DNA of 28,571 nt from a virus. The stretch is from the IMG/VR virus record IMGVR_UViG_3300025120_000388, positions 1 to 28,571 of that record; one strand, given 5' to 3'. The position numbers were made by a program, and so were the translations under genes. Below the pieces are notes generated by a model. It was not told the DNA's origin and made no database searches. It saw only the letters and a program-made list of their open reading frames with translations. Shown here one piece after another: positions 7,891 through 15,539 of the stretch (positions are counted from its first letter, which is position 1; every line of letters begins with the position of its first letter).

Positions 7891-10415
7891 CGCATTCGCA
7901 TTCTTCTTGAGGTCTGTTCTATCTCAAATTGTACTGCTTGGAAGTTGCTGGGGAGTGGAGTATCGTTGATCAGTTCGATCTTTACCCGGTCAGTCTGGGC
8001 AAAGATAGGCACTCTGAAGTCCCCATCAGTGGAAGGGACAGTGTCCACAGTAGCTGATCCGTCACCTAACTGCCTGCCTGTAAAGACATAGCTGCTTTCT
8101 GTGTTGTACTCAGGAGTGACCCTGACAGTGAACACAGCAGTGTCAGCAAACAAGATTGTCATGTATCTGATCTGCGTTCTGTTCTGCGTGGTCGAGGGAA
8201 CCATTGTTTGATTAGCTTGGAAGTTGTTGGTCTTGATGATTGGCTTAGAAAGCTCATACCGCATGGTGTACGGCTCACCAATGTAAACAGGTGTTGTTGA
8301 GTGGTCTCCTCTTGCGCTCACAGACCCTGATGCCCTGTCTGTAATCTGAAGCTGTAGTCCAGCATTGGTTATCACCTGTGAAGCTGATGATGGCGTGTAC
8401 TCAAACCCAGTCCAAGTAGTCTTGTCTGTCACCGCTGAGTAGGAACCTGTTGCCTTATAGACCCGGCGGTCTACGGTGGTCATGTAATCAGATCCAATAT
8501 CTACCAACCCAGTCTCCATCCTAATCTTCTCAAGACACAGCTTGTTATTTCTTTTGATCAGGATGTATAGCTCCGTATCAAGGAAGAATGTGGAGTATAT
8601 GTTGCCACTGAATGTGAACTTAGACCATGATGCAACCAGCCTCTGATCACCACCTTGGTAGTAGGTGAAGCAGTACATGCTGGTGTCATCAGTGTCGGTC
8701 ACGGCAATGAGCATGTTCTCGTGCGTTGTTGCTGAAAACGATTTGATATTACCTTGGATGTACTTTGGAACTTGGGCAGAGATCTCAACAGCATCGAACT
8801 GAATGTCAATCTCGTTGGCTTTGTAGAACTGCTTGACACCATTGAATGACCCACGAGGGAAAGCAAAGAACAGGTTGGATCCTGAGACAATAGGCTTTGT
8901 TCTGGGGGTGATCTCAAACTCAGTCTGAGAGGTGATTGAAGCTGTAAAAGGAGACAGGAAACCTTCACTCTGAAGACTGAACTGTGAGGTGTCTGAGAAC
9001 AGGATAAGCCTGTTAGAGAAGGGGATAGCATGTCTAAGGTTGGAGACAGAAGTACCACCAACGGCAACATCAATAACTGCTGAGTCCAATAGCTGGGCGG
9101 TTGTTGTCCTGAAGAAGTTGAAGTATTCGCCTACCTCAGACAAGATAACATTCTCACCAGATAGAAGAACAAGTCTGTTCTTGAAGAAAGCAATGCCATT
9201 GATTTTGCTGTCAATGAATGTTGGAGGGGGGTTCGTCACAAGATCGCCTACGGATCTCGCACTGAACTTGAAGTTTGTAATGGGTAATTCAGGACCGCCA
9301 TCAAATTGTCCATCAGCCTGCGTGAATTTGAATGATCCATCAGCACTGCGTACAAGAATGTGAGGAAGTGTAGTGAAATCAAAGACGTTCTTGATTCCTC
9401 CTACTGTGGTCTCAATCCACTTACCTTTGCCCAGTCCATCCAGACCATCATCGGTTTGGAATTTGACATAATAGTCATCAACATTAGACTCAGGGTCACC
9501 GATGACTTTAATCACCATTTTGTGCTGGGCGATAGGAGGAAGGTCAGCAAAGCTAGTGACTTCATCTTTGATCACTTGCAGTATGGTGTTTCCTTGACCA
9601 TCAGACCCTGTCAGATTGAATGGTCTGTTTGCAGTCATGAAGACAACATTCAGGTTTGAGGTGGTATCCGACGATGTAGTTGTGACTGCCGTATCATTTG
9701 AATCAATATCACCGTCACCATCAGTGTCTTTGGTTTTAAATGATCCATTGTGAAAAAGCTGCCTAATCCTGTCAGCAGTAAAGATAGCATCGACTGCGGT
9801 TGAAGCATCACTTCCATAACCGAAGTCGCCATCAGTGCCGTCAGTCAGAGCCAGATCAACCTTGTCCATACGTAGAGTCAGCTCACACTTAGAGAATGTA
9901 CCGGGCGATCTCTTTACCACAATGAGGGCTTCATTTGGTTGGGCACTAAGCTCTCTTGAGTAAGAGGACAAAGTGGAGGCCATCGCTGTTGTCTTCTCAG
10001 TGTTCACAAAGAAGGTCACATCAGCAATTGTTACCGCTTTCAAAGAAGTGCTGGGAGTAGCTGTTGTCATGTAGGCAAAGCCCGTTTCAGGGGCATTACC
10101 TTCTGGGTCATGGTTGATAGTTTTCTCTACACCATTCATGTCAAACACTTTGATGGTGTTCACATCGTTGCCGCCATCACACACAATGAAATACTGTTCA
10201 CTGCTGTCTCTGTTCACATGGTGGATGAAAAGATCTGAGGCGGGAGAAGAAACAAGTTCTTTAATATGTTCTGTGGGGGGTCGCTTGGTCAGTCCTTCAA
10301 CAGGACTAGAGATAGCGTTCTCTTGTGCTTCGCACTGGTTGATTAGGCGCATTGAGTCAGGCTGTTGACTGACACCGCCTACAAGGTTGGGGATATCGTT
10401 GTTTGTCAGTGTCAT
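7887..10415 (-). CDS. Tail tubular protein B, T7 gp12-like nozzle (842 aa)
   Basis: The N-terminus has the family signature (IPNLVGGVSQQPDSMRL, then EGLTKRPPTEHI), very close in form to T7 gp12 and its homologues, which make the distal nozzle of the short tail. Length is near T7 gp12 (794 aa). The body is beta-rich, as expected of a propeller-bearing nozzle protein. Residues 230-241 read DTDGDGDIDSND, a textbook 12-residue EF-hand/dockerin calcium loop with acids at positions 1, 3, 5, 9 and 12 and Gly at 6. This sits in a surface-type Ser/Thr/Asp-rich segment and is not a feature I associate with T7 gp12. The start overlaps the tail tube A stop as TAATG, with AAGGGG upstream. Confidence 0.93.
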   Translation of the reverse strand: MTLTNNDIPNLVGGVSQQPDSMRLINQCEAQENAISSPVEGLTKRPPTEHIKELVSSPASDLFIHHVNRDSSEQYFIVCDGGNDVNTIKVFDMNGVEKTINHDPEGNAPETGFAYMTTATPSTSLKAVTIADVTFFVNTEKTTAMASTLSSYSRELSAQPNEALIVVKRSPGTFSKCELTLRMDKVDLALTDGTDGDFGYGSDASTAVDAIFTADRIRQLFHNGSFKTKDTDGDGDIDSNDTAVTTTSSDTTSNLNVVFMTANRPFNLTGSDGQGNTILQVIKDEVTSFADLPPIAQHKMVIKVIGDPESNVDDYYVKFQTDDGLDGLGKGKWIETTVGGIKNVFDFTTLPHILVRSADGSFKFTQADGQFDGGPELPITNFKFSARSVGDLVTNPPPTFIDSKINGIAFFKNRLVLLSGENVILSEVGEYFNFFRTTTAQLLDSAVIDVAVGGTSVSNLRHAIPFSNRLILFSDTSQFSLQSEGFLSPFTASITSQTEFEITPRTKPIVSGSNLFFAFPRGSFNGVKQFYKANEIDIQFDAVEISAQVPKYIQGNIKSFSATTHENMLIAVTDTDDTSMYCFTYYQGGDQRLVASWSKFTFSGNIYSTFFLDTELYILIKRNNKLCLEKIRMETGLVDIGSDYMTTVDRRVYKATGSYSAVTDKTTWTGFEYTPSSASQVITNAGLQLQITDRASGSVSARGDHSTTPVYIGEPYTMRYELSKPIIKTNNFQANQTMVPSTTQNRTQIRYMTILFADTAVFTVRVTPEYNTESSYVFTGRQLGDGSATVDTVPSTDGDFRVPIFAQTDRVKIELINDTPLPSNFQAVQFEIEQTSRRMRMR

Positions 10416-11044
10416 TAATAACCACCCCTTCTCATAGCTCCTTTGCGGTTGACGATGTTGAACACGTCATTGTTGTCAAAGATGCTTCTGTCAGCGGTAT
10501 CGCCCTCAAACTCTTTGAGAGTAGACATGCATCTCATTTCGTCTTGCATGGTGAACATGTGAGACTTCTGAGATCCAACCATTCGGTCTTGGAAGACGCG
10601 AGAGGCTTTGATTGTGACATAGCGACGAGCAGGCTCAGGCATTTCCTCAAAGTCATAGAGGTACACAACAGTCATCTGGATAGATGAGTTGAAGGTGAAT
10701 GTGTTGTGGGTCTTGTCAAACAATCTGTCACCTCGCTGGACAACAGATCGGTCTTCAGAGAGACCACCAATAGTGGTAGACCCTGAACGACCTGTGTAGT
10801 TGTCTACTCTCAATACTTCATCAGCAAGAGTAATCTCATTTGATGTATTGGGGGAAAGCGTCTGGTCATAAAGAGTATTGAAATGCCATCCTTGACTCTG
10901 AACTTCTCTAGAAATCTCTGTGAGAATGTTTCGGGCAATCGTTGCGTCTGCACCCTGATTACCAGTCAGGCTGACAATGGGTGGTTCACCTACTGATGAA
11001 AGGATGGTGTTGACCGCTTCTAGTTCAGTCGTTTTAGTTGGCAT
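10415..11044 (-). CDS. Tail tubular protein A, T7 gp11-like gatekeeper (209 aa)
   Basis: This is the adaptor that joins the portal to the nozzle. The N-terminus (TELEAVNTILSSVGEPPIVSL, then ARNILTEISREVQSQGWHF) is the standard start of the T7 gp11 family, and the 209 aa length is close to T7's 196 aa. Residues about 150-185 carry the conserved helix in which a tyrosine-val-thr-ile segment precedes a basic region (RYVTIKASRVFQDRMVGS). The C-terminus is short and Gly/Arg-rich. The gene lies just after the terminator that follows the capsid gene, with ribosome site TTAGGAGTAAAC before the ATG. It is therefore expressed by readthrough, as in T7, or from a promoter not recognised here. Confidence 0.93.
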   Translation of the reverse strand: MPTKTTELEAVNTILSSVGEPPIVSLTGNQGADATIARNILTEISREVQSQGWHFNTLYDQTLSPNTSNEITLADEVLRVDNYTGRSGSTTIGGLSEDRSVVQRGDRLFDKTHNTFTFNSSIQMTVVYLYDFEEMPEPARRYVTIKASRVFQDRMVGSQKSHMFTMQDEMRCMSTLKEFEGDTADRSIFDNNDVFNIVNRKGAMRRGGY

Positions 11045-11054
11045 GTTTACTCCT

Positions 11055-11094
11055 AAAAGAAAATAGGACGGCCCACCCGAAGGTGGACCGCCCC
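11055..11094 (-). terminator. Intrinsic terminator after the major capsid gene
   Basis: On the minus strand a 12 bp stem (11066-11077 paired with 11082-11093, two G-U pairs, otherwise perfect) is closed by a UUCG tetraloop and followed by TATTTTCTTTT. It lies between capsid and tail tube A, the same place as T7's late terminator T-phi. Partial readthrough would make capsid protein more abundant than the downstream tail proteins. Confidence 0.93.
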
Positions 11095-11127
11095 GAAAGG
11101 GAGACTCAAGGTCTTTTTACTATGAGA

Positions 11128-12201
11128 TTACTTGGAAATCTCAAAGCAGCATTCTTCTCGCAGAATACCGTGTCCCATTGCGTACTTAGCCATCATCAGG
11201 GTGCCGAGGCGATCCATCTGATACTCGGATTCAACAGATAGATCGAGGAGCTTAACAGTTCCCACGCCCTCTGTCTGGAATGCCACACCAACAGTGTTAC
11301 TGAAGTTCGCACCAGAGTATCCGGTGTTTGATCCAAACAGGTCGTTGTTGATGAGGTTATCGCCGAAGAGACCATCCTGAGTCGATGACTCATTTGCTGA
11401 TGGGATGTGGTTTGACTTCATGAGTCGGAGGCCAGAAATCTGAGCCACTTCACCAGTAGCGATCGAACCCATACCACCGAAGTCGGAGTTAATGGCTGCA
11501 TTGCCACTCTTCACCAGCAGGTAGTAATGTTCAGGGTTGAGAATGCAGTAACGACCTTCAGCAGGAACGTTAGCTTCATCCATCTTCTGAGCGACTGAGG
11601 CGACAGCATCAATAAGCTCTTCAGCGGTATACGCATTATTACTTCCAGCAGTATCAACCGTGGCACCAAGGAACTTGGCATCACTTCCACCGAAGCGGTC
11701 AGTACTTTCTCGCGCCCCTGCAATGACAGTCCTGATAAGAGCCTTATCGGTGGTGTAAGCAAGCTCACGCCCAATCTGGGTGCTGTAGGCGGACCTAACA
11801 TCCCAGTGGTTCTTGGCCTCATCAATATCATGGATGAAGGCACTTGAGACAAGCATTCCATCAATTGAGATAGTACGTTCAGTGTGCTTGATAGCAGACA
11901 GGTACTTACTCACATCAGCGATTGCATCAGGAGTACTCGTAGTATCCGTACCAGCAGTCAGGATTGACTCACCGGGAGTGTGATACTTGGCACTTGCGAC
12001 ACCGACCACGGGGAACGTTGCCGTCTTGCCGCTGCTGATGTTACGAGTACTGGTAAGAGGCAGCATCATGTTAGCTTCCTCAAAAACTTGGAGAATCTCT
12101 CCACTGAAAACCTTCAGGAACAATGCATTGGCATCTCCTGCAAGGTTCTGTTGACCCAGTCGTGATGTAACCGGGTCAAAGAAAAGTCTTCCGTCAGACA
12201 T
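11128..12201 (-). CDS. Major capsid protein, T7 gp10-like (357 aa)
   Basis: The protein fits the T7 gp10A family (345 aa), HK97 fold. Visible landmarks are LFLKVFSGEILQVFEEANMM near residues 28-48 (the N-arm/E-loop entry), SGKTATFPVVG, YTPGESIL-type loop (here YHTPGESIL), ISIDGMLVSSAFIHDIDEA and the helix SAYSTQIGRELAYTTDKAL. Scaffold and portal genes precede it and a strong terminator follows. The start is ATG with AAAGGA 8 bases upstream. The 59-base gap upstream (12202-12260) is AT-rich (CAACTATTAACTTTTAATTAC on the minus strand) and is the only free space before a gene expected to be highly expressed. It would be a reasonable place for a late promoter, but I could not recognise one. I saw no obvious equivalent of the T7 10B frameshift extension. 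Confidence 0.95.
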   Translation of the reverse strand: MSDGRLFFDPVTSRLGQQNLAGDANALFLKVFSGEILQVFEEANMMLPLTSTRNISSGKTATFPVVGVASAKYHTPGESILTAGTDTTSTPDAIADVSKYLSAIKHTERTISIDGMLVSSAFIHDIDEAKNHWDVRSAYSTQIGRELAYTTDKALIRTVIAGARESTDRFGGSDAKFLGATVDTAGSNNAYTAEELIDAVASVAQKMDEANVPAEGRYCILNPEHYYLLVKSGNAAINSDFGGMGSIATGEVAQISGLRLMKSNHIPSANESSTQDGLFGDNLINNDLFGSNTGYSGANFSNTVGVAFQTEGVGTVKLLDLSVESEYQMDRLGTLMMAKYAMGHGILREECCFEISK

Positions 12202-12260
12202 GTTCTTGATCCTTTGTAATTAAAAGTTAATAGTTGACTGGGCTGAGTAAGTTGAGAATT

Positions 12261-12536
12261 CTAAGGTTGTCCCACCGCAGCAGGGCCAGAGTTATCTGGT
12301 TCTTCTTCAGCACCGATTGATCCTGCGTACCACCCCTCGGGCAGCTTGACAGGATTAGAGGACAGTTCCCATGTGGAACCATTCCAATACCATACATGGC
12401 CCCGAACATCGGAGCCTAAGCGGACAAGTCCATCGGACTCATCCACGAATACGACTCTTGAACTTCCGCACCCGTTCATCCCAAGCACTGCGCTTAGGAT
12501 TAGGGACAACGTCAGTAGCAGTCGTTTTGTGTTCAC
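12261..12536 (-). CDS. Small lipoprotein, candidate outer-membrane spanin subunit (91 aa)
   Basis: From a GTG codon at 12536 the product begins VNTKRLLLTLSLILSAVLGM and reaches a Cys at residue 23 in the context GMNGC-GSS. This is a clean lipoprotein signal: a basic n-region, about 15 hydrophobic residues, then a lipobox-like end. The mature part is about 69 aa, rich in Gly/Trp/Asp (GHVWYWNGSTWELSS) with an acidic Pro-rich tail. The reading frame is open much further upstream, but that part overlaps the holin gene and has no signal-peptide sense, so the GTG start is preferred. The start lies inside the 52 aa membrane-protein gene in another frame, the arrangement seen in Rz/Rz1. An outer-membrane spanin role is inferred from topology and context. 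Confidence 0.65.
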   Translation of the reverse strand: MNTKRLLLTLSLILSAVLGMNGCGSSRVVFVDESDGLVRLGSDVRGHVWYWNGSTWELSSNPVKLPEGWYAGSIGAEEEPDNSGPAAVGQP

Positions 12537-12597
12537 GTAGTAATTCAATAAATGGAGTGAGGATCGCAATGATGATGGCTGAAATAGCTGCATACAT
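12439..12597 (-). CDS. 52 aa single-pass membrane protein, candidate inner-membrane spanin or lysis accessory
   Basis: The ORF has an excellent ribosome site (GGAAGGGG, 6 bases before the ATG) and starts 15 bases after the holin-like stop. The product is MYAAISAIIIAILTPFIELL followed by a polar, strongly basic tail (REHKTTATDVV, later ERVRKFKSRIRG). It therefore has one N-terminal membrane segment and a cytoplasmic or periplasmic basic tail. Its second half overlaps the lipoprotein gene in another frame over about 98 bases. Position and nesting suggest the inner-membrane half of a two-component spanin, but typical i-spanins are longer and have a periplasmic coiled coil. A regulatory (antiholin-like) role is the main alternative. 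It is not homologous to anything I recognise. Confidence 0.6.
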   Translation of the reverse strand: MYAAISAIIIAILTPFIELLREHKTTATDVVPNPKRSAWDERVRKFKSRIRG

Positions 12598-12612
12598 GTG
12601 GACCCCTTCCAT

Positions 12613-12837
12613 TCACTTAGAGTCATCCTCATACTGAGCAGACTCAGCCTCTTTACCTTTAAGGTTGAGACGCGCTCCTGTGTAACCAAGAGCTACAAGG
12701 GCAGCAGACACAAGTCCAACAACCTGTAGCCATGGTCCCTCTGTTGGGATGACATCAGCGGCTACAAGTGTACCTACAATTGCGGCAGTGGCACTGAGCC
12801 AGAATTCTGTTGTTTTAATACCGGGTTTATTTTCCAC
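12613..12837 (-). CDS. Holin-like membrane protein (74 aa)
   Basis: The start is GTG with AGGAG 8 bases upstream. The sequence shows a short polar start (GIKTTEFWL), a first hydrophobic segment around residues 13-29 (SATAAIVGTLVAADVIP), a Gly/Pro/Trp turn, a second segment around 37-54 (LQVVGLVSAALVALGYTGA) and a charged C-terminal tail (KGKEAESAQYEDDSK). This two-segment pattern, with TTEFW before the first helix and a GYTGAR-type end to the second, is that of phage proteins generally called holins. It lies between scaffold and the two spanin-like ORFs, forming a compact lysis cassette. Holin function is inferred; it could be another small membrane protein. Confidence 0.72.
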   Translation of the reverse strand: MENKPGIKTTEFWLSATAAIVGTLVAADVIPTEGPWLQVVGLVSAALVALGYTGARLNLKGKEAESAQYEDDSK

Positions 12838-12848
12838 CTTAGAATCTC

Positions 12849-13604
12849 CTAGATGACGTTAGAGTTTTGCAGTTTGCGGTAGACCTCTTCACGATAAGCC
12901 GGGTCTTTCTTATATAGCGGGTTACCAATGGCTTCAGTCAATTGTGCCCGTGATTGGTATGCTGCACCACTAGCCATTGAGGATGATGTCTCACCCTGTA
13001 CAAGGGGAGTTGTGGGTATGTTTGCACCAGACTGAATGTACTGTGCATGAAGCCCGTTGATTACCATCATCATTTCTTGTTTTGATCCCGCAACCATCTC
13101 GTTGAACAGATCAATTTGATCTTCACTCATGGTCTGAGAAGCCCAAGTAAGCATCTGCTTGTACTTTTCTTCACCACCTACAGTCTGATACACCTCAGCA
13201 ATAGCTGATTCAGCCATCTGCTTTTGGCCTTGGACATACTCATCAATGAATTCACGAGGGATGCCAGACTCCGCCAGTTTTTGGCGAGACATTTCTGACA
13301 CATCACCCGTTTGGTCAAACTCTTCTGAAAGGGCGGCAAAGGTGTCGGCACCAATTCCAGATGTCTGGACTGGTTCTTCAGTCTCTGGTGTAGTTGACTT
13401 TGAGAACTCCTGTTCAAGTTGCTTGTATGCAAAGGCCATTGCCTCCGGTGTCTCGAACTTCTCAGGTAACCACTCGGGTCGTTGAGGGGTAACTTCTGGG
13501 GTCGTGACTTCCGGCGCGGCTTCCTGCTCAATACTTGCAGCCTGTTCTGGGTTCATTGCGGGAGCTACTTCTCCCTGAATTTCTACCTTCTGATAATCGG
13601 ACAT
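12849..13604 (-). CDS. Capsid assembly scaffolding protein, T7 gp9-like (251 aa)
   Basis: The protein is acidic and Glu/Gln/Pro-rich with an unstructured N-terminal third (EQAASIEQEAAPEVTTPEVT), a short conserved-looking WLPEKFETPEAMAFAYKQLE segment near residues 44-64, and a helical centre and C-terminus. The motif P-E-W/L-P-E-KF-x-x-P-E-x-x-A is typical of phage scaffold proteins of this family, which guide procapsid assembly and then leave. T7 gp9 is 307 aa, so this is somewhat short. The ATG follows the portal stop directly (AAGGAGAATAAATG), giving a ribosome site inside the portal end. In T7 the capsid gene comes next; here the lysis cassette intervenes. Confidence 0.88.
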   Translation of the reverse strand: MSDYQKVEIQGEVAPAMNPEQAASIEQEAAPEVTTPEVTPQRPEWLPEKFETPEAMAFAYKQLEQEFSKSTTPETEEPVQTSGIGADTFAALSEEFDQTGDVSEMSRQKLAESGIPREFIDEYVQGQKQMAESAIAEVYQTVGGEEKYKQMLTWASQTMSEDQIDLFNEMVAGSKQEMMMVINGLHAQYIQSGANIPTTPLVQGETSSSMASGAAYQSRAQLTEAIGNPLYKKDPAYREEVYRKLQNSNVI

Positions 13605-15119
13605 TTATTCTCCTTGAGTCTGCTCCATCATTTGAGGAGCCATTTGTTGAGCCATCATTTGTTGTTGTTGAGCCGTCTGCTGCTGTTGCTGTAGCTCGGC
13701 CAATTCTTCGTTTGATCGTACCAGACCCTTTGTATCAATACCTAGTGCCATGGCCCTACGTTTTAGATATTCACTGACATCAACGTAGGTTTGAAGCACC
13801 TCGGGACCGAGGATCTGGCCGATTCCTGCTAAGTATGTATCAAGTCGGTTGAGGTCATTACCTCGCCCGAGGGCTTCAATACCTGTAATGATCACTGGTT
13901 TAATCTTATCTTGTGGGATCTTTGGTAGTGAACCTTCAGACTTCATCTTGTTCATGACCAAGTTCACCAAGGGCAAACTCAATTCACGACTAAGAATACT
14001 GTAAATACCACCCAACTGTCTCTCGACTGCTTGGGTGACTAGCCTGACTTCTTCTGCCGTAACTCGATCTGCATTACGTATTGATCCTTCAACCAGCAGA
14101 AATGCATACGCGAGACGCTCTTGAATGTCTCGCATGGTGTTGAGTGCAACAGAGAAATCCGCAGCTTTACCACTTTGAAGCACACTGACATCATTGGCTG
14201 ATCCTTCTCTAATAGCACCATTTGGGGATTCACTAAGTGTCCGTGCCCTAGTTGTTCCGTTTGGGTTCACCAAGAATAGGATCTTGGCCGCTGCTGCACT
14301 GCCCTCAACGATAGCCTTAGTCAAGCCTTCAAGAGATTGCAGGTCACCCATATATTGTTCAACATAACCACGTCCATAGTTCTCACCATCAACTCTAGAC
14401 ATCCTCAAGGGGATGAAGGGAGCATCATCAGCATCCATGACGCGACGAGATCCTTCAATCTCTGCGCCATTAATCTCCTGAAAGACTTCAACCTTGCCAT
14501 CGTTGCGGGTGAACATCCCGGTGTAGAGGTCAATGTGATCATCATAAGAGGTTTCATCCCCCACGGCGGGGCGTACTTCCTCAGGGAGCATTGAGGGAGA
14601 TACGCTCTCCATAAGGACCACTGTCCTCACATGGCCGAGGGGGCATCTCTTAACTACATAACGATCAAGGTGTACCACACGCATGTTGCCGCCATCAGGG
14701 AAATACAGCAAGGCATTCCCTGTGACGATCAGGTGGCGGACAGCATCAAAGAGTCCGGTACGTACACCAGATCGCTCAATCTCATCCATCATTGATCGCT
14801 CAATACTTGCGAGAGAGTCCTCAACTTCAGTAATGATATTGGTATCAAGAGTTTCCAACTCCCGTTCGGTCTGCTCATCCAACTGAAGTCGGAAAAAGGG
14901 TGCGTTCGGGGGCAGGAGTGAGAGGAGGAGGGCGGATGACAAGTTGTTGACACCCCGTGCGCCTATGCTCTGGTAAGGGGTTCCATAGCGGCGGCTTGCA
15001 GTTTTACCCTCCTCTGGGAGGATCGTAGGAATAGTCAATGCACTGGCATCCCTACCCCTTTCGAGGTAGTTGTTGCGCTCACCAGCACATTTAAGGTATG
15101 TGTTTTTAAGTGTCTGCAT
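13605..15119 (-). CDS. Portal (head-tail connector), T7 gp8-like (504 aa)
   Basis: Length is close to T7 gp8 (536 aa). Landmarks include SIGARGVNNLSSALLLSLLP near residues 52-71, a wing region with PFIPLRMSRVDGENYGRGYVE, the segment RVTAEEVRLVTQAVERQLGG (about 358-377) and the C-terminal IITGIEALGRGNDLNRLDTY. All of these mirror T7-type portals (T7 has a very similar VTAEEIR...LGGVYSIL and TGLEAIGRGQDL). The last 40 residues are Gln/Met-rich (QQQQQTAQQQQMMAQQM), a low-complexity tail that probably faces the capsid interior. The start overlaps the stop of the upstream proline-rich gene as TAATG. Confidence 0.96.
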   Translation of the reverse strand: MQTLKNTYLKCAGERNNYLERGRDASALTIPTILPEEGKTASRRYGTPYQSIGARGVNNLSSALLLSLLPPNAPFFRLQLDEQTERELETLDTNIITEVEDSLASIERSMMDEIERSGVRTGLFDAVRHLIVTGNALLYFPDGGNMRVVHLDRYVVKRCPLGHVRTVVLMESVSPSMLPEEVRPAVGDETSYDDHIDLYTGMFTRNDGKVEVFQEINGAEIEGSRRVMDADDAPFIPLRMSRVDGENYGRGYVEQYMGDLQSLEGLTKAIVEGSAAAAKILFLVNPNGTTRARTLSESPNGAIREGSANDVSVLQSGKAADFSVALNTMRDIQERLAYAFLLVEGSIRNADRVTAEEVRLVTQAVERQLGGIYSILSRELSLPLVNLVMNKMKSEGSLPKIPQDKIKPVIITGIEALGRGNDLNRLDTYLAGIGQILGPEVLQTYVDVSEYLKRRAMALGIDTKGLVRSNEELAELQQQQQTAQQQQMMAQQMAPQMMEQTQGE

Positions 15120-15352
15120 TATGCGTTCAGACCTCCACCTGATGTATTCATCGGGATCTTCAACATTGCTTTGCCACGTCTTTGATTTCCACGCCGCTTG
15201 CGGGTGGGGTTAATAGCGCGGGCTTGCTCATTCTTCAGTGAAGGCATTTGTGGGAGCATTGGAGGTGGGGCAATCACAATAGGTGCAGGTGGTGCCGGAG
15301 GGGCCACAGGGGGAGGTGGTGGTGGGAGGCTCGGTGATCCGCCAATACACAT
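15119..15352 (-). CDS. Proline-rich small virion protein, T7 gp7.3-like (77 aa)
   Basis: The N-terminal half is almost only Pro, Ala, Ile and Val (PPPPPPVAPPAPPAP), the middle is basic (NPTRKRRGNQRRGKAM) and the end is MLKIPMNTSGGGLNA. Position immediately before the portal and the basic-then-Ser/Thr-Gly-Gly-Gly-hydrophobic-Asn ending recall T7 gp7.3 (99 aa), a tail-associated protein needed for adsorption, which as I remember it ends in a similar SSGGGINI. The start has AGGAG 7 bases upstream. The similarity is short and the sequence is low-complexity, so the identification is moderate. Confidence 0.6.
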   Translation of the reverse strand: MCIGGSPSLPPPPPPVAPPAPPAPIVIAPPPMLPQMPSLKNEQARAINPTRKRRGNQRRGKAMLKIPMNTSGGGLNA

Positions 15353-15353
15353 A

Positions 15354-15539
15354 TCACAACTCCTTTACTAGGTTATCTTTTTGAAGGGTGAACTCATTGA
15401 TGAGTAGTTTGACAAGCTCCCTCTTGCCTGCATATATCCAGATCTCACGCTCAGACCAGCTAGGGTCAGGACATCTCTCTGGAACACGCTCATTAAGTGC
15501 TTCAATGAGGGTCTCATCAACCGTTGGAATTTTCCTCAT
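15354..15539 (-). CDS. Hypothetical protein (61 aa)
   Basis: From the ATG at 15539 the product is MRKIPTVDETLIEALNERVP followed by a Trp-rich centre (DPSWSEREIWIYAGKRELVK) and a Leu/Lys-rich end. I prefer this start because AAAGGA stands 5 bases before it. The frame is open for 17 more codons upstream, but that part lacks a ribosome site and lies wholly inside the DUF1599-like gene. The pattern WSEREIWIYAGKRELVxLL looks like a short helical hairpin seen in small phage proteins of this gene neighbourhood. I assign no function. Confidence 0.7.
   Translation of the reverse strand: MRKIPTVDETLIEALNERVPERCPDPSWSEREIWIYAGKRELVKLLINEFTLQKDNLVKEL

Noticed and set aside
8699-9073. 124 aa minus-strand frame inside tail tube protein B
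   Set aside because: Shifted frame of a certain gene; Ser/Leu-rich shadow, no ribosome site.
11105-11127. Capsid frameshift product like T7 10B
   Set aside because: Only a short stretch separates the capsid stop from the terminator stem, and I saw no convincing slippery site or extended downstream frame.
12202-12260. Late phage promoter before the capsid gene
   Set aside because: The gap is AT-rich and well placed, but I could not find the same motif at other gene junctions, so a promoter call would be guesswork.
12261-12689. Full 142 aa version of the lipoprotein frame
   Set aside because: The first 51 codons overlap the holin-like and 52 aa genes and have no sensible N-terminus, whereas the internal GTG gives a complete lipoprotein signal.
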